A stretch of 63,042 bases of DNA from a virus, in the IMG/VR virus record IMGVR_UViG_3300043410_000495, positions 1-63,042 of that record, one strand, 5' to 3'. A program made the translations under genes and the position numbers. Below, in pieces: positions 43,722-52,648 of the stretch; the first letter of the stretch is position 1, and each line of letters starts with the position of its first letter. A model generated the notes under the pieces. The model made no database searches. It saw only the letters and a list, made by a program, of their open reading frames with translations, and was not told the origin of the DNA.

Positions 43722-45356
43722 ATGGCATTTCCAATTTCACCCGTTAATGGACAAACAACAACTGTTAACGGAATACGATATATATATGCATCAACGACAA
43801 ATACCTGGTCTAGAATTCCTTCTGGAAAGTATACTGCGGCCGCAACTGGCCCTAGTAATCCCTCCACAGGTGATCACTGGTATAATACCAGTGAGGATAC
43901 CCTATACGAATATGTAAGCGACGGTGTTAGCAGTTACTGGATAGATATACAAACAGGTTTTGTTGGTGGTAGTTCAACAGGACTGCTATCAAACACAACA
44001 ATAGCCGGCACACTAACAATGACTGGTAATATTTTACCATCAGCAAATGTTACATATGACCTAGGTTCGTCGGCATATAGATTTAGAGATTTGTGGTTAT
44101 CGGGTAATACTATTCGCTTAGGTGGAGCAACAATTAGTGCTACAGCAGACACTTTAGTTTTATCCAACCCCGGCGGGGGATCGTATGTATTAGCAGGAAA
44201 TGCAATTACCGGTAATACCACTAACACCTATGGAAATATTACTGTATCAGCAAATGTAATTACATCTAATGTGTATGCAGATAGATTTTTCTATTCCAAT
44301 GGTACAGCATTTAGTAGCGGATCAAGTTACGGTAATACAGAAGTAGCTACTTACTTAACTTCAAATGTTTCTGGGTTAGTCTCAACTACATCCGGAATAC
44401 AACTACCGTCGGGAACCACAGCACAAAGACCAGCTAATCCTCAACCTGGAGTAATGCGATACAACACTACACTTACTAGAGTAGAAGCATATATGCCTGG
44501 TGCAGGTTGGTCGGAAGTTGTTGGAGATGTATATAGTATTGAATATCTAGCTATTGCTGGTGGTGGCGGTGGAGGTACAGGTGGTAGTCAAGACTCTGGT
44601 GGCGGTGGAGGTGCTGGCGGTGTAGTTGGTGCTACAGTAACTGGCGTTGTGCCTGGCACGATATTAACTATTACTGTTGGTGCAGGTGCAGCTGGATTTA
44701 CTTCTGGCGGTCAAAACGGAAATCCTGGTGCAAACACAACAATCACAGCAACAGGTTATTCATTTACAACAGCCCTTAAAGGTGGATATGGAGTAGGTGA
44801 ATCAGGAAATAGAAATGGTGGTAGTGGTTGGGGTTCAGGTGGTGGTGCTGGTGGATGGAGTGGAACACAAGGTACCGGAACAGCAGGACAGGGATACGAT
44901 GGTGGCGCAGTAGGATTGTCTGGTGGTGGGTCATCAGGTGGTGGTGGTGGAGCAGGTGGTGCTGGTACACACAATGGTGGAGTAGGAACGTCATCGTATT
45001 CTGCTTGGGGTACAGCAACCGGAAAAGGTCAAAATGTAGGAGGCACATATTATTTTGCTGGCGGTGGCGGCGGCGCCGGTGATGGAAGAAATATTAGTGC
45101 AGGAGGCACTGGTGGATCAGGTGGCGGTGGTGCTGGTGGATGGAACGGAGGTACAGGCGATGGTGTAGTAAATACCGGCAGTGGTGGTGGTGGTGGCACT
45201 GGTAGTAGTTACGGACCACAAACGTCAGGTGCAGGTGGATCAGGGATTGTTATTCTTCGTTATCTTGGCTCCCAAAGAGGCCTCGGAGGCAACATTGTTA
45301 CAGCGGCTGGATACACGTACCATACGTTTACTGGTTCAGGATCATACACAGCTTAA
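43722..45356 (+). CDS. Composite fibre with glycine-rich adhesin 3
   Basis: A 544-residue protein made of modules seen elsewhere in the window. In order: head MAFPISPVNGQTTTVNGIRY (1-20); 'GDHWYNTSEDTLYEYVSDG' (about 48); 'YDLGSSAYRFRDLWLSGNTI' (about 110); 'ADRFFYSNGTAFSSG' (about 186), shared with 25675; 'RPANPQPGVMRYNTT' (about 233). From residue 270 (EYLAIAGGGGGG) there is a polyglycine-rich adhesin domain ending VILRYLG, then YTYHTFTGSGSYTA. It is a shorter cousin of the 1549-residue fibre at 25675. Receptor binding through loops between Gly runs is inferred. Confidence 0.8.
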   Translation: MAFPISPVNGQTTTVNGIRYIYASTTNTWSRIPSGKYTAAATGPSNPSTGDHWYNTSEDTLYEYVSDGVSSYWIDIQTGFVGGSSTGLLSNTTIAGTLTMTGNILPSANVTYDLGSSAYRFRDLWLSGNTIRLGGATISATADTLVLSNPGGGSYVLAGNAITGNTTNTYGNITVSANVITSNVYADRFFYSNGTAFSSGSSYGNTEVATYLTSNVSGLVSTTSGIQLPSGTTAQRPANPQPGVMRYNTTLTRVEAYMPGAGWSEVVGDVYSIEYLAIAGGGGGGTGGSQDSGGGGGAGGVVGATVTGVVPGTILTITVGAGAAGFTSGGQNGNPGANTTITATGYSFTTALKGGYGVGESGNRNGGSGWGSGGGAGGWSGTQGTGTAGQGYDGGAVGLSGGGSSGGGGGAGGAGTHNGGVGTSSYSAWGTATGKGQNVGGTYYFAGGGGGAGDGRNISAGGTGGSGGGGAGGWNGGTGDGVVNTGSGGGGGTGSSYGPQTSGAGGSGIVILRYLGSQRGLGGNIVTAAGYTYHTFTGSGSYTA

Positions 45357-45370
45357 TAGGATAAAAGACA

Positions 45371-45730
45371 ATGGCACACTTTGCAAAACTTGGGCTTGAC
45401 AACATAGTAATAGAAGTACTAGTTGTTAACAACATTGATACAATGACTCCGCAAGGAGAAGAAATAGAAGAAATTGGTATAGAGTTTTTAAGAAAGTTAA
45501 CTGGACACGAAACCTGGAAACAAACATCGTATAACGGAAATTTTCGTAAAAATTATGCAGCCGAAGGGTATACATACGATAGTACTCGGGATGCATTTAT
45601 TCCTCCAAAACCATATGCGTCTTGGATATTAGATGAGAATACATGTTGGTGGTACCCTCCGATACCCTACCCAACAGATGGTAATTCGTATAAATGGAAC
45701 GAGGATACCCAAAATTGGGAATCTGTATAA
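45371..45730 (+). CDS. Conserved small fibre-locus protein 'MAHFAKLGLDN', copy 2
   Basis: A 119-residue paralogue of the protein at 33655 with the same block order (EEIGIEFLRKL, FRKNYAAEGYTYDSTRDAF, IPPKPYASWILDENTCWW, YKWNEDTQNWE). It again follows a glycine-rich adhesin and precedes an MAFPxSPxNGQT protein. Divergence between copies is moderate, so the duplication is old or was acquired from a relative. No function is known to me. Confidence 0.75.
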   Translation: MAHFAKLGLDNIVIEVLVVNNIDTMTPQGEEIEEIGIEFLRKLTGHETWKQTSYNGNFRKNYAAEGYTYDSTRDAFIPPKPYASWILDENTCWWYPPIPYPTDGNSYKWNEDTQNWESV

Positions 45731-45741
45731 GGATAAAATAA

Positions 45742-46272
45742 ATGGCATTTCCAACATCACCAACTAATGGGCAAACAACAACAGTAAACGGTATTACCTA
45801 TGCCTACAACTCTACTAATAATGCTTGGAAACGCCAAACATTAACTGATATTACTGTTACTGGTAATATTACTGCAGCACAGAATATTACTGCCCTAAAC
45901 TATTTTTATAGTAATGCCTCCCCATTAATTGCTTCAGTTTATGATTTAGATGAAATATATCCAGATGGTACTACCAATACATTTTATACAAGATATAATC
46001 AAAGTAATGTAAGCATTCCCCATCCATGGGCAGTTATGGTCACGATCAATGGATTCTTCCAGCCAGCATTTAATGCTAATTATGATACTGTTTGGCTGAG
46101 TTCAACTTTAACTTCCCAAAATGGATATACGATTGACACAGATGGAAACATCAAGTTTTCTGACTGTCCCCCACCAGGAACCACTGTAATAGCCAGAACA
46201 CAGGTTGCTTCTGCTCCTACTACAACTAAAACCTATCCATTCAAACCGTTAGATATACTGCTTGGCATATAA
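45742..46272 (+). CDS. Short fibre protein with 'MAFPTSPTNGQT' head
   Basis: A 176-residue protein. Residues 1-30 (MAFPTSPTNGQTTTVNGITY, then AYNSTNNAWKR) match heads at 30337, 34040 and 43722; the leader AAGGATAAAATAAATGGCATT is also shared with 30337. The rest carries a degenerate 'INGFFQPAFNANYD...FSDCPPPG' beta module. It may be a short fibre or an adaptor for the next large protein. The following unit has its own late promoter 2 bases after the stop. Confidence 0.72.
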   Translation: MAFPTSPTNGQTTTVNGITYAYNSTNNAWKRQTLTDITVTGNITAAQNITALNYFYSNASPLIASVYDLDEIYPDGTTNTFYTRYNQSNVSIPHPWAVMVTINGFFQPAFNANYDTVWLSSTLTSQNGYTIDTDGNIKFSDCPPPGTTVIARTQVASAPTTTKTYPFKPLDILLGI

Positions 46273-46273
46273 G

Positions 46274-46281
46274 CATAAATA
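46274..46281 (+). promoter_or_regulatory. Late promoter CATAAATA
   Basis: 35 bases before the ATG at 46309, directly after the preceding stop codon. Confidence 0.6.
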
Positions 46282-46308
46282 TCGGATAGAGCACTCTTTG
46301 GAGCAAAA

Positions 46309-49300
46309 ATGGCAAGAAAAACCATATTAGATACATATTACACATTTACCCCATCAACCAAAACTATTGTGATTCCACGTCCAATCCCACGTGAACGTAT
46401 GGTTTTGATTACCAATGTTACCACAAATCAGGTAATTTTTAATTTTTCAGACGCTAGTTTAAAAGAAACTAGTCATACGATTGCAACTGATGCAACTGGA
46501 ACAACAACCACAACTGTGGTATTACAATATAATACTGCCTCAATGTCATCAACTGACAAGTTGCAAATTATTGTTGATGAATATGATGAAAAATTTAGTC
46601 CATCAGAATTATATACAGACCCTGTTAATAAATTTCGTGTAAGTCAACCACAAGCACTGATTGATACTGACTTTGAATATGGTGCACAATCAACCAAATG
46701 GGAAAGTTTGGCATTGGTTAATAACAAGCCAATGGGATATTATTCAGTTACTTCGCCATTAACAATTACTAACATTTCTGTCACTAATGGTTCTCGTTCA
46801 GTCACTGTTGCAACTACAACTCCACCAGGTGCTGGTTCTATTGTATACATACAAGACACATTATGGTCAGCAGCAGATGGCGTTTATGTAGTTGATTCTG
46901 TTAGTGCAGGTGTGAGTTTTACTTATACCGCAAGAGTACAATATACTGGAACAAGTGGATCAATTTTTGATTCTGCAAGATCATTAGTTTATGTGGGAAA
47001 TTTCTTTAGTAATGCTGCAATTGGTATTGGTAGTTTTGGTTTTAGTGGTAACAATGTTAACTGTGTTACTAGCATTCCACATGGTTTAGCAGTTGGCAAT
47101 GAAATCGCTGTGGCAGGAACCACGGCATCAACAAACGCACCAAATGGTTCATGGGTTGTTGCCACCGTAGGTAACAGTACCTCATTTAATTTTTATGTAA
47201 CTAATACACCAACAGGAACTATTTCTGGTGGATCATTGTATCCAAGACCAGTTGGACAATTCTTACATCGTGCATTTGATGGTGGTGTGCAGTTTAGTAC
47301 CTTTGCACAAAGTCATAATCAACAATTAATTCGTCAGACACGTCGTTATTTCCGCTATCAATCTGGTAAAGGTATCCAGATGTCAACTGGTACTATTTTA
47401 AAACCAAATATTAATGTTGACTATATTTCTAGTTCTGGTACTACTGTAACAGTTTACACAAAGCAAGCACATAATATTAATCCAGGCGTAACAGTTACCA
47501 TTAGTGGATGTAACGAAAGCGCATATAATGGTTCGTTCGCAGTAGCATCTGTGCTTGATCCTTATCGTTTCACGTATACTGCATCATCAACTCCTTCTGC
47601 ATCTGTTGCAACAGGATTGCCAGTACTATCAGTTACATCATGGTATGGTTCTAATACACGTCTTGGTATGTTTGATAATCAAAATGGTATTTTCTTTGAT
47701 TTTGATGGACAAACATTAAGTGCTGGTCGTCGTTCAAGTACATACCAGATTGCTGGGTTTGCTAACGTTGCCACTGGGGGTACTGTATTATCTGGTGCAA
47801 CCATTAATGGTGTTGGTACAAACTTTAGCAAACAATTAGTACCAAATGATTTTATTGTAATTCGTGGCATGTCATATCGTGTATTGAATATTACAAGTGA
47901 CACATCTGCAAATATCAGTCCTGCTTATCGTGGATTATCTAATGCTAATCTAGCAGTTGTTAGTAAAACTGTTGATAGACTGTTCCCACAAAGCCAATGG
48001 AATATTGATCGTGCAGATGGCACAGGACCAAGTGGATTTAATCTAGATTTGTCTCGTATGCAGATGTTTTATCTAGATTATTCATGGTATGGTGCTGGAT
48101 TTATTCGTTGGGGTTTCCGTGGGGCAGATGGAGGTATTGTTTATTGTCATAAGATAGCAAATAATAATATTAACTATGAAGCATACATGCGTTCTGGTAA
48201 CTTACCAGCACGTTATGAAACAAATACATTTGCCAAAAATTCTATTTTAACTACAAGTGCAGGTAGTACTGATACTACAATTTATTTGTCAGATACAACC
48301 AATTGGCCTCCAAGTGGTACAGCGTGGATAAAAAATCATAGCCAAAGTGAATATATTAACTATACTGGTTTAGGTGCTGTTGCTACCTTATCAATGACAT
48401 TAACATCTGGTAGTCCTACCCTAACAGGAACAAGTACTACTGGTGTTGTTGCTGGTCAATTTGTACAGGGCAATGGTATTCCTTATGGCACTACTGTATT
48501 GAGTGTTAGTGCTGGTGCATCAGTAACACTAAGCCAGAATGCATTAATAACAGGCACACAAACAATTAAGTTTAGTCCAACATTAACAGGTGTTACTCGT
48601 GGCAGTCCTGGTGTTACTCAAACAGTTACACAAACTGCAAACGTTGCTACAGTTACTACAGCAAACACTATTAATGTTCAACAAGGTATGTATGTTGTTG
48701 GTACTGGTATTCCTGAAAATACTTTTGTTTATAGTGTAACTGCTAATACCAGCATTTTACTAAGCCAAGCACCAACATCATCAACTACACAGGCGATGAT
48801 TTTTGCTCCAATGGCACAGGCACCGCAAACATGGACTTATTCTGCCACTGCACCAATTACTGTAGAATCACATAGTCCAAGTTTTGCACCTACTATTAGT
48901 CATTGGGGTACATCAGTGATTATGGATGGTCGTTATGATGACGATAAATCTCTTGTTTTCACACAGGGTATGACACAACCTATTGCAGTTTACAATGCGG
49001 GTGGTGGACAAACAGTTGCACTACAAAGTTTCCGAATTGCTCCAACTGTAAGCAGTGGTATTTCTGGTACTACACTGGGTTCACGTGAAATTGTAAATCG
49101 TATGCAGATGGTTCTACGACAAATGGACGTTTTGACCAATGGTAACTTCCTTATTACTCTAGTGTTGAATGGACAAGCAAACATCGCTACACCTGCTTGG
49201 TCAAGTGTTGGTGGATCAAGTCTTGCGCAGTACGTTAACCATACTGGTAATACTACGATTAGTGGTGGAGAAACAATATTTGGATTCTTCTTAAACACTG

Positions 49301-49509
49301 GTGCGGGTGGAACCAACTTTCAAACTACTCAACAAGATCTAGTGCTTGTTCGTGATCTTGGTACAAGCATTTTAAGTGGTGGTCAAGCCAATGTACAAGC
49401 TGCAATTTATCCAGATGGTCCAGATATTATTACTGTTGTTGCTCGTAACATTGGTACTGCCCCTGCTAACGTGTTTGCACGTTTATCATGGACTGAGGCA
49501 CAAGCGTAA
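46309..49509 (+). CDS. Large structural protein with 'ALIDTDFEYGAQ' domain, copy 2
   Basis: A 1066-residue paralogue of the 861-residue protein at 22371. It shares RVSQPQALIDTDFEYGAQ (about 112), RQTRRYFRYQSGKGIQ (about 345), 'MFDNQNGIFFDFDGQTLSAGR' (about 455), SWYGAGFIRWG (about 595), MRSGNLPARYE and a C-terminal 'YPDGPDIITV' block. The extra length lies at about 660-850 and includes two copies of a 'GxxVxGxGIPxxTxVxSV' beta domain. Its stop overlaps the next start (TAATG). Probably a fibre or baseplate-peripheral structural protein; function not established. Confidence 0.78.
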   Translation: MARKTILDTYYTFTPSTKTIVIPRPIPRERMVLITNVTTNQVIFNFSDASLKETSHTIATDATGTTTTTVVLQYNTASMSSTDKLQIIVDEYDEKFSPSELYTDPVNKFRVSQPQALIDTDFEYGAQSTKWESLALVNNKPMGYYSVTSPLTITNISVTNGSRSVTVATTTPPGAGSIVYIQDTLWSAADGVYVVDSVSAGVSFTYTARVQYTGTSGSIFDSARSLVYVGNFFSNAAIGIGSFGFSGNNVNCVTSIPHGLAVGNEIAVAGTTASTNAPNGSWVVATVGNSTSFNFYVTNTPTGTISGGSLYPRPVGQFLHRAFDGGVQFSTFAQSHNQQLIRQTRRYFRYQSGKGIQMSTGTILKPNINVDYISSSGTTVTVYTKQAHNINPGVTVTISGCNESAYNGSFAVASVLDPYRFTYTASSTPSASVATGLPVLSVTSWYGSNTRLGMFDNQNGIFFDFDGQTLSAGRRSSTYQIAGFANVATGGTVLSGATINGVGTNFSKQLVPNDFIVIRGMSYRVLNITSDTSANISPAYRGLSNANLAVVSKTVDRLFPQSQWNIDRADGTGPSGFNLDLSRMQMFYLDYSWYGAGFIRWGFRGADGGIVYCHKIANNNINYEAYMRSGNLPARYETNTFAKNSILTTSAGSTDTTIYLSDTTNWPPSGTAWIKNHSQSEYINYTGLGAVATLSMTLTSGSPTLTGTSTTGVVAGQFVQGNGIPYGTTVLSVSAGASVTLSQNALITGTQTIKFSPTLTGVTRGSPGVTQTVTQTANVATVTTANTINVQQGMYVVGTGIPENTFVYSVTANTSILLSQAPTSSTTQAMIFAPMAQAPQTWTYSATAPITVESHSPSFAPTISHWGTSVIMDGRYDDDKSLVFTQGMTQPIAVYNAGGGQTVALQSFRIAPTVSSGISGTTLGSREIVNRMQMVLRQMDVLTNGNFLITLVLNGQANIATPAWSSVGGSSLAQYVNHTGNTTISGGETIFGFFLNTGAGGTNFQTTQQDLVLVRDLGTSILSGGQANVQAAIYPDGPDIITVVARNIGTAPANVFARLSWTEAQA

Positions 49510-50117
49510 TGAGTTTAAACATAAATTATGGAGCAGTTGCGGCAGGTGGAGTATCTGCCGCTGCAGCGGGTGGTGGTGGAAGTGGTGCTTTAACCATTAC
49601 CAGCGCATCATCTAGTTCTACATATTTTTTGGCAATGCAACCATCAAGTACAGGAACAACTACTTCAGAATATGTTTATAGTACATTAACATTTGCTCCA
49701 TCCACTGGCACATTAAATGCAACTGCTTCTAGCGCAAAGTACGCTGACTTGGCAGAAAAATATGTATCAGATGCAGAATATGAACCAGGCACTGTTGTTA
49801 TATTTGGTGGTGATAAAGAAATTACTACTACCAATATACCCCATGATACACGTGTTGCTGGCGTAATTTCTACAAATCCAGCATATCTAATGAATGATGG
49901 AATTGATGGATTGCCAGTTGCGTTTACTGGAAGAGTTCCATGTAAAGTTCGTGGACCAGTTAACAAAGGTTCTTTATTAGTATCAAGTTCTATTGATGGT
50001 GTGGCAGAAATATTAAACGATAGTCAATATAGACCTGGTTGCGTAATTGGAAAAAGTTTAGAAGTAATTAATAATAATGATATAAAAACAATAGAAATTG
50101 TTGTTGGAAGATTCTAA
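49509..50117 (+). CDS. YADLAE-type fibre tip/chaperone-like protein, copy 2
   Basis: A 202-residue paralogue of the protein at 24969. The N-terminal 75 residues differ (Gly/Ser/Ala-rich), while AKYADLAEKYVSDAEYEPGT (about 77) through VAGVISTNPAYLMN, TGRVPCKVRGPVNKGSLLVS and IEIVVGRF are conserved. It is joined by TAATG overlaps to both neighbours, so all three are translated together. As at 22371-25592, it follows a 'LIDTDFEYGAQ' protein, so the two probably function as a pair. Confidence 0.75.
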   Translation: MSLNINYGAVAAGGVSAAAAGGGGSGALTITSASSSSTYFLAMQPSSTGTTTSEYVYSTLTFAPSTGTLNATASSAKYADLAEKYVSDAEYEPGTVVIFGGDKEITTTNIPHDTRVAGVISTNPAYLMNDGIDGLPVAFTGRVPCKVRGPVNKGSLLVSSSIDGVAEILNDSQYRPGCVIGKSLEVINNNDIKTIEIVVGRF

Positions 50118-50878
50118 TGCAAAAAATTTCTAAAAAATACAGGTCTGATTACGATGGTGAAGATATAAATCTAATCGGAAAATATGAAAATTCTAATTGG
50201 AATTATACAACTGAATTTATTGACAAATCATCAGATCATAAACCATTAAACACCTATGCTGTTGTTATTGGTAATGGTGAATCTAGACTTGAATTTGATC
50301 TAACATATTTTCTTCCTTACAAAACAGGACCATTGGATACAAGTTGGCATAATCCAAAAGGTAGAAGAAATTTCTTTACATATGGATGCAATGCATTATA
50401 TAGAGATTTTTCACCAGATTTTTTAATAGCAACTGGTGAAGAAATTATTGAAGAAGTTGTTAAAAGTGGTTTTTGTGACACAAATATAGTATATGCAAAT
50501 AGTTGGGTATTACCAGAATATCCTGGTAAATTTCATTACATACCAGAAAATCCTAGTTATAATAGTGGAACACTTGCTGCATACATGGCTGCATTTGATG
50601 GACACAAAAAAGTATTTTTACTTGGTTTTGATGGTAATGATACTCCTAATGTAAATTGTAATGTGTACAACAATACAAATGGATATCCATCAAGAGATAA
50701 TTATACTCCAGAAGATTTTTGGGTTAATTCATTGAAGTTAGTAATGGATACTTACAACGATACTGAATTTGTCAGAGTCGCACCATATAATACTTTTAGA
50801 ACTCCAGAAGCATGGAAATATTGTCTTAATTTTAGAACAATTGATTTTAGACAATTTGTTTTTGAGGCTGATTTATAA
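50117..50878 (+). CDS. Possible glycosyltransferase-like (DUF115/sialyltransferase-like) protein
   Basis: A 253-residue protein. VVIGNGESRLEFDLTYFLPY (about 48-67) is a GNGxSR nucleotide-sugar-binding-like loop. It is followed by TYGCNALYRDFSPDFLIATG and then NSGTLAAYMAAFDGHKKVFL with a 'GFDG' turn. I recognise the 'GNGESR...YGCNALYRDF' pattern from uncharacterised proteins in marine T4-like phages; resemblance to DUF115/sialyltransferase-like folds is tentative. It is translationally coupled to a fibre protein, so glycan modification of fibres is a reasonable hypothesis. Its 3' end overlaps the convergent Nudix gene by 32 bases. Confidence 0.55.
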   Translation: MQKISKKYRSDYDGEDINLIGKYENSNWNYTTEFIDKSSDHKPLNTYAVVIGNGESRLEFDLTYFLPYKTGPLDTSWHNPKGRRNFFTYGCNALYRDFSPDFLIATGEEIIEEVVKSGFCDTNIVYANSWVLPEYPGKFHYIPENPSYNSGTLAAYMAAFDGHKKVFLLGFDGNDTPNVNCNVYNNTNGYPSRDNYTPEDFWVNSLKLVMDTYNDTEFVRVAPYNTFRTPEAWKYCLNFRTIDFRQFVFEADL

Positions 50879-51293
50879 CAGTTTCTACCGTTTTAATTTT
50901 ATCTATAACACTTTTAAAACTAAATGTTCTCCATACACCAGGATGTAATGGTTTTGGGTGATCGTTAATTCCAGTCCATGCATACCCACGATGTTCATCA
51001 TTTAGTTTTGGAACGAATTCATTTTCCACAATAATCAAATATGTATGGTATTCAAAGTTTTTATTTTCGGCAGTGAATTTTTCTAGGGGAATAATTTTTT
51101 CAAACGTTATTCCACCAATTTCTTCTATGATTTCTCTTTGTAATGCTTCGGATGGCATTTCATTTGATTCAACTCCACCACCAACTAAACCCCAACTACC
51201 AGCATGGCGTTTTTGATTGCGTAATAAAAAAAGATAACGTTTAGTTGATTTGCTGTAAATTAGCGCACCACACCCTATATTACTAGACTCCAA
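50847..51293 (-). CDS. Nudix hydrolase
   Basis: A 148-residue protein with a near-complete Nudix box at residues 39-61 (GGVESNE, seven residues, REIIEEIGG), fitting G-x5-E-x7-REUxEExGU except for Gly in the last position. It would hydrolyse a nucleoside diphosphate linked to another moiety using Mg2+; substrates in phages range from oxidised nucleotides to NAD derivatives and capped RNA. The start is TTG at 51293 with SD GAGG 6 bases upstream, inside the last 19 bases of the gp15 gene. No nearer ATG exists. It overlaps the plus-strand gene 3' to 3'. Confidence 0.85.
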   Translation of the reverse strand: MESSNIGCGALIYSKSTKRYLFLLRNQKRHAGSWGLVGGGVESNEMPSEALQREIIEEIGGITFEKIIPLEKFTAENKNFEYHTYLIIVENEFVPKLNDEHRGYAWTGINDHPKPLHPGVWRTFSFKSVIDKIKTVETVINQPQKQIV

Positions 51294-52648
51294 TCACCAC
51301 CTCTATAGACACCCTCAACACTCTTGACCCACTCTTGACCATTCCAACGATACTGTGCACCAGTATTTGTATTTGTTACATACTCATAGTTATCAATTTT
51401 TTCACTACTTGAAAAAGAAACAAACCATTGTGTACCATCATATTGAATGATGTCATTTGATTTTGCTACTAATCCACCCCATATTTCGCTGTGTTCTGTA
51501 TTGTTAATATTACCAATATTATCGGTGAGTAAGAATCTTGTGCCAGCAGAAGGAGATAATAAACTACTATCAACTGCCACATTGATTGGATTAATAATTG
51601 CATTTACTGCTGGTAAAGTATTTGATGGCATGGTGTCCATATTTGGATCAAATAACAATATACTAGGATCAGTTGGATGATATGCAATAGAACCAATCAA
51701 CTCAGTATCAGTGGGAAGAGCCAATCTAATTTCACTTTGACCTGTTACTAAAGTACCATACATTTCAATGACAGCCCTCCATGTTTCGGGAGGTGAAACT
51801 TTAATCAATGATCCATCTTCATTGGCAATTTCTTGTGGTTTTAATAGTCTTAGGTAATTGCCACTACGATCACTAGTATAATATACTCCGTAATTTAATG
51901 GTGTTGTTATTACTCTAGCAACTAAATTTTCTAGTACAGTGTCTTCACTTAGATTGCCTTGCTCATCATATATACTAGCAATAAATTTTTGAATAACACC
52001 AAGTCTTTTTACTTTCGCAGGAGCACTAATCCAAATAGGCATTTCAAATGTTAAACTGGCTATATCAATATTCTCAGAATCATTTGCTGGAATTACTCTT
52101 GATGACCATTGCATATCTGTTAGAATAATATAAGTTAAACTACTCCAATCTATGTAATTGTCAGTGCTTTGTATCTCTAAACTTGGATTGAACAGAGTTG
52201 CAATTTGTTCAATAATTTGCATTTTTTGTTCAGTATTACTAGTCCATATATCTAATTTTAAAGTTAATTTATATGGTACAGGCATCAAACGTTCAACTGT
52301 ATAACTATCACCTTGACTGCCACTATAAGTTCCAGTTTCTGGATCATATTGACGTTCACGTATATTCATTTTACTAACAAAATTTGGTTCTTGCATGCGT
52401 GATATATCATAATTTAATGCGTTGATATAAACTGCCATTGCAGGAACTGCATTTAATGTATTAGTACTATTATTTTTTAATATTGTAGCAGCCTGTCTAC
52501 TAGGATCACCATAGGTTACTGGTATTCTTTGTAGTGTTCTTGTACCATTTGAATCTTTACCAAATTCAACTTCAAAGTTACTTACTGCTCTCATGAATTG
52601 CACTAAGAATCTTCTTATTTGACCATCATAAAAAAATTGTTGAGCCAT
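51275..52648 (-). CDS. gp15: Tail completion / sheath-stabilising terminator gp15-like
   Basis: A 457-residue protein. The first 220 residues follow T4 gp15: FFYDGQIRRFLVQFMRAVSN, RIPVTYGD, MPVPYKLTLKLDIWTSNTEQ, QIIEQIATLFNPSLEIQ, ASLTFEMPIWI. gp15 caps the tail tube and sheath before head joining. T4 gp15 is 272 residues; the extra 190 here form an added domain ending with a 'TGAQYRWNGQEWVKS' module of the type seen in fibre proteins. Start shares one base with the preceding stop (TAATG). The upstream neighbour and gp13 nearby support the neck and tail-completion context. Confidence 0.82.
   Translation of the reverse strand: MAQQFFYDGQIRRFLVQFMRAVSNFEVEFGKDSNGTRTLQRIPVTYGDPSRQAATILKNNSTNTLNAVPAMAVYINALNYDISRMQEPNFVSKMNIRERQYDPETGTYSGSQGDSYTVERLMPVPYKLTLKLDIWTSNTEQKMQIIEQIATLFNPSLEIQSTDNYIDWSSLTYIILTDMQWSSRVIPANDSENIDIASLTFEMPIWISAPAKVKRLGVIQKFIASIYDEQGNLSEDTVLENLVARVITTPLNYGVYYTSDRSGNYLRLLKPQEIANEDGSLIKVSPPETWRAVIEMYGTLVTGQSEIRLALPTDTELIGSIAYHPTDPSILLFDPNMDTMPSNTLPAVNAIINPINVAVDSSLLSPSAGTRFLLTDNIGNINNTEHSEIWGGLVAKSNDIIQYDGTQWFVSFSSSEKIDNYEYVTNTNTGAQYRWNGQEWVKSVEGVYRGGDWSLVI

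Noticed and set aside
45390-45425. TTGACA followed by a weak -10 inside the gene at 45371
   Set aside because: Poor -10, lies within coding sequence, and the next gene is already served by the upstream late unit.
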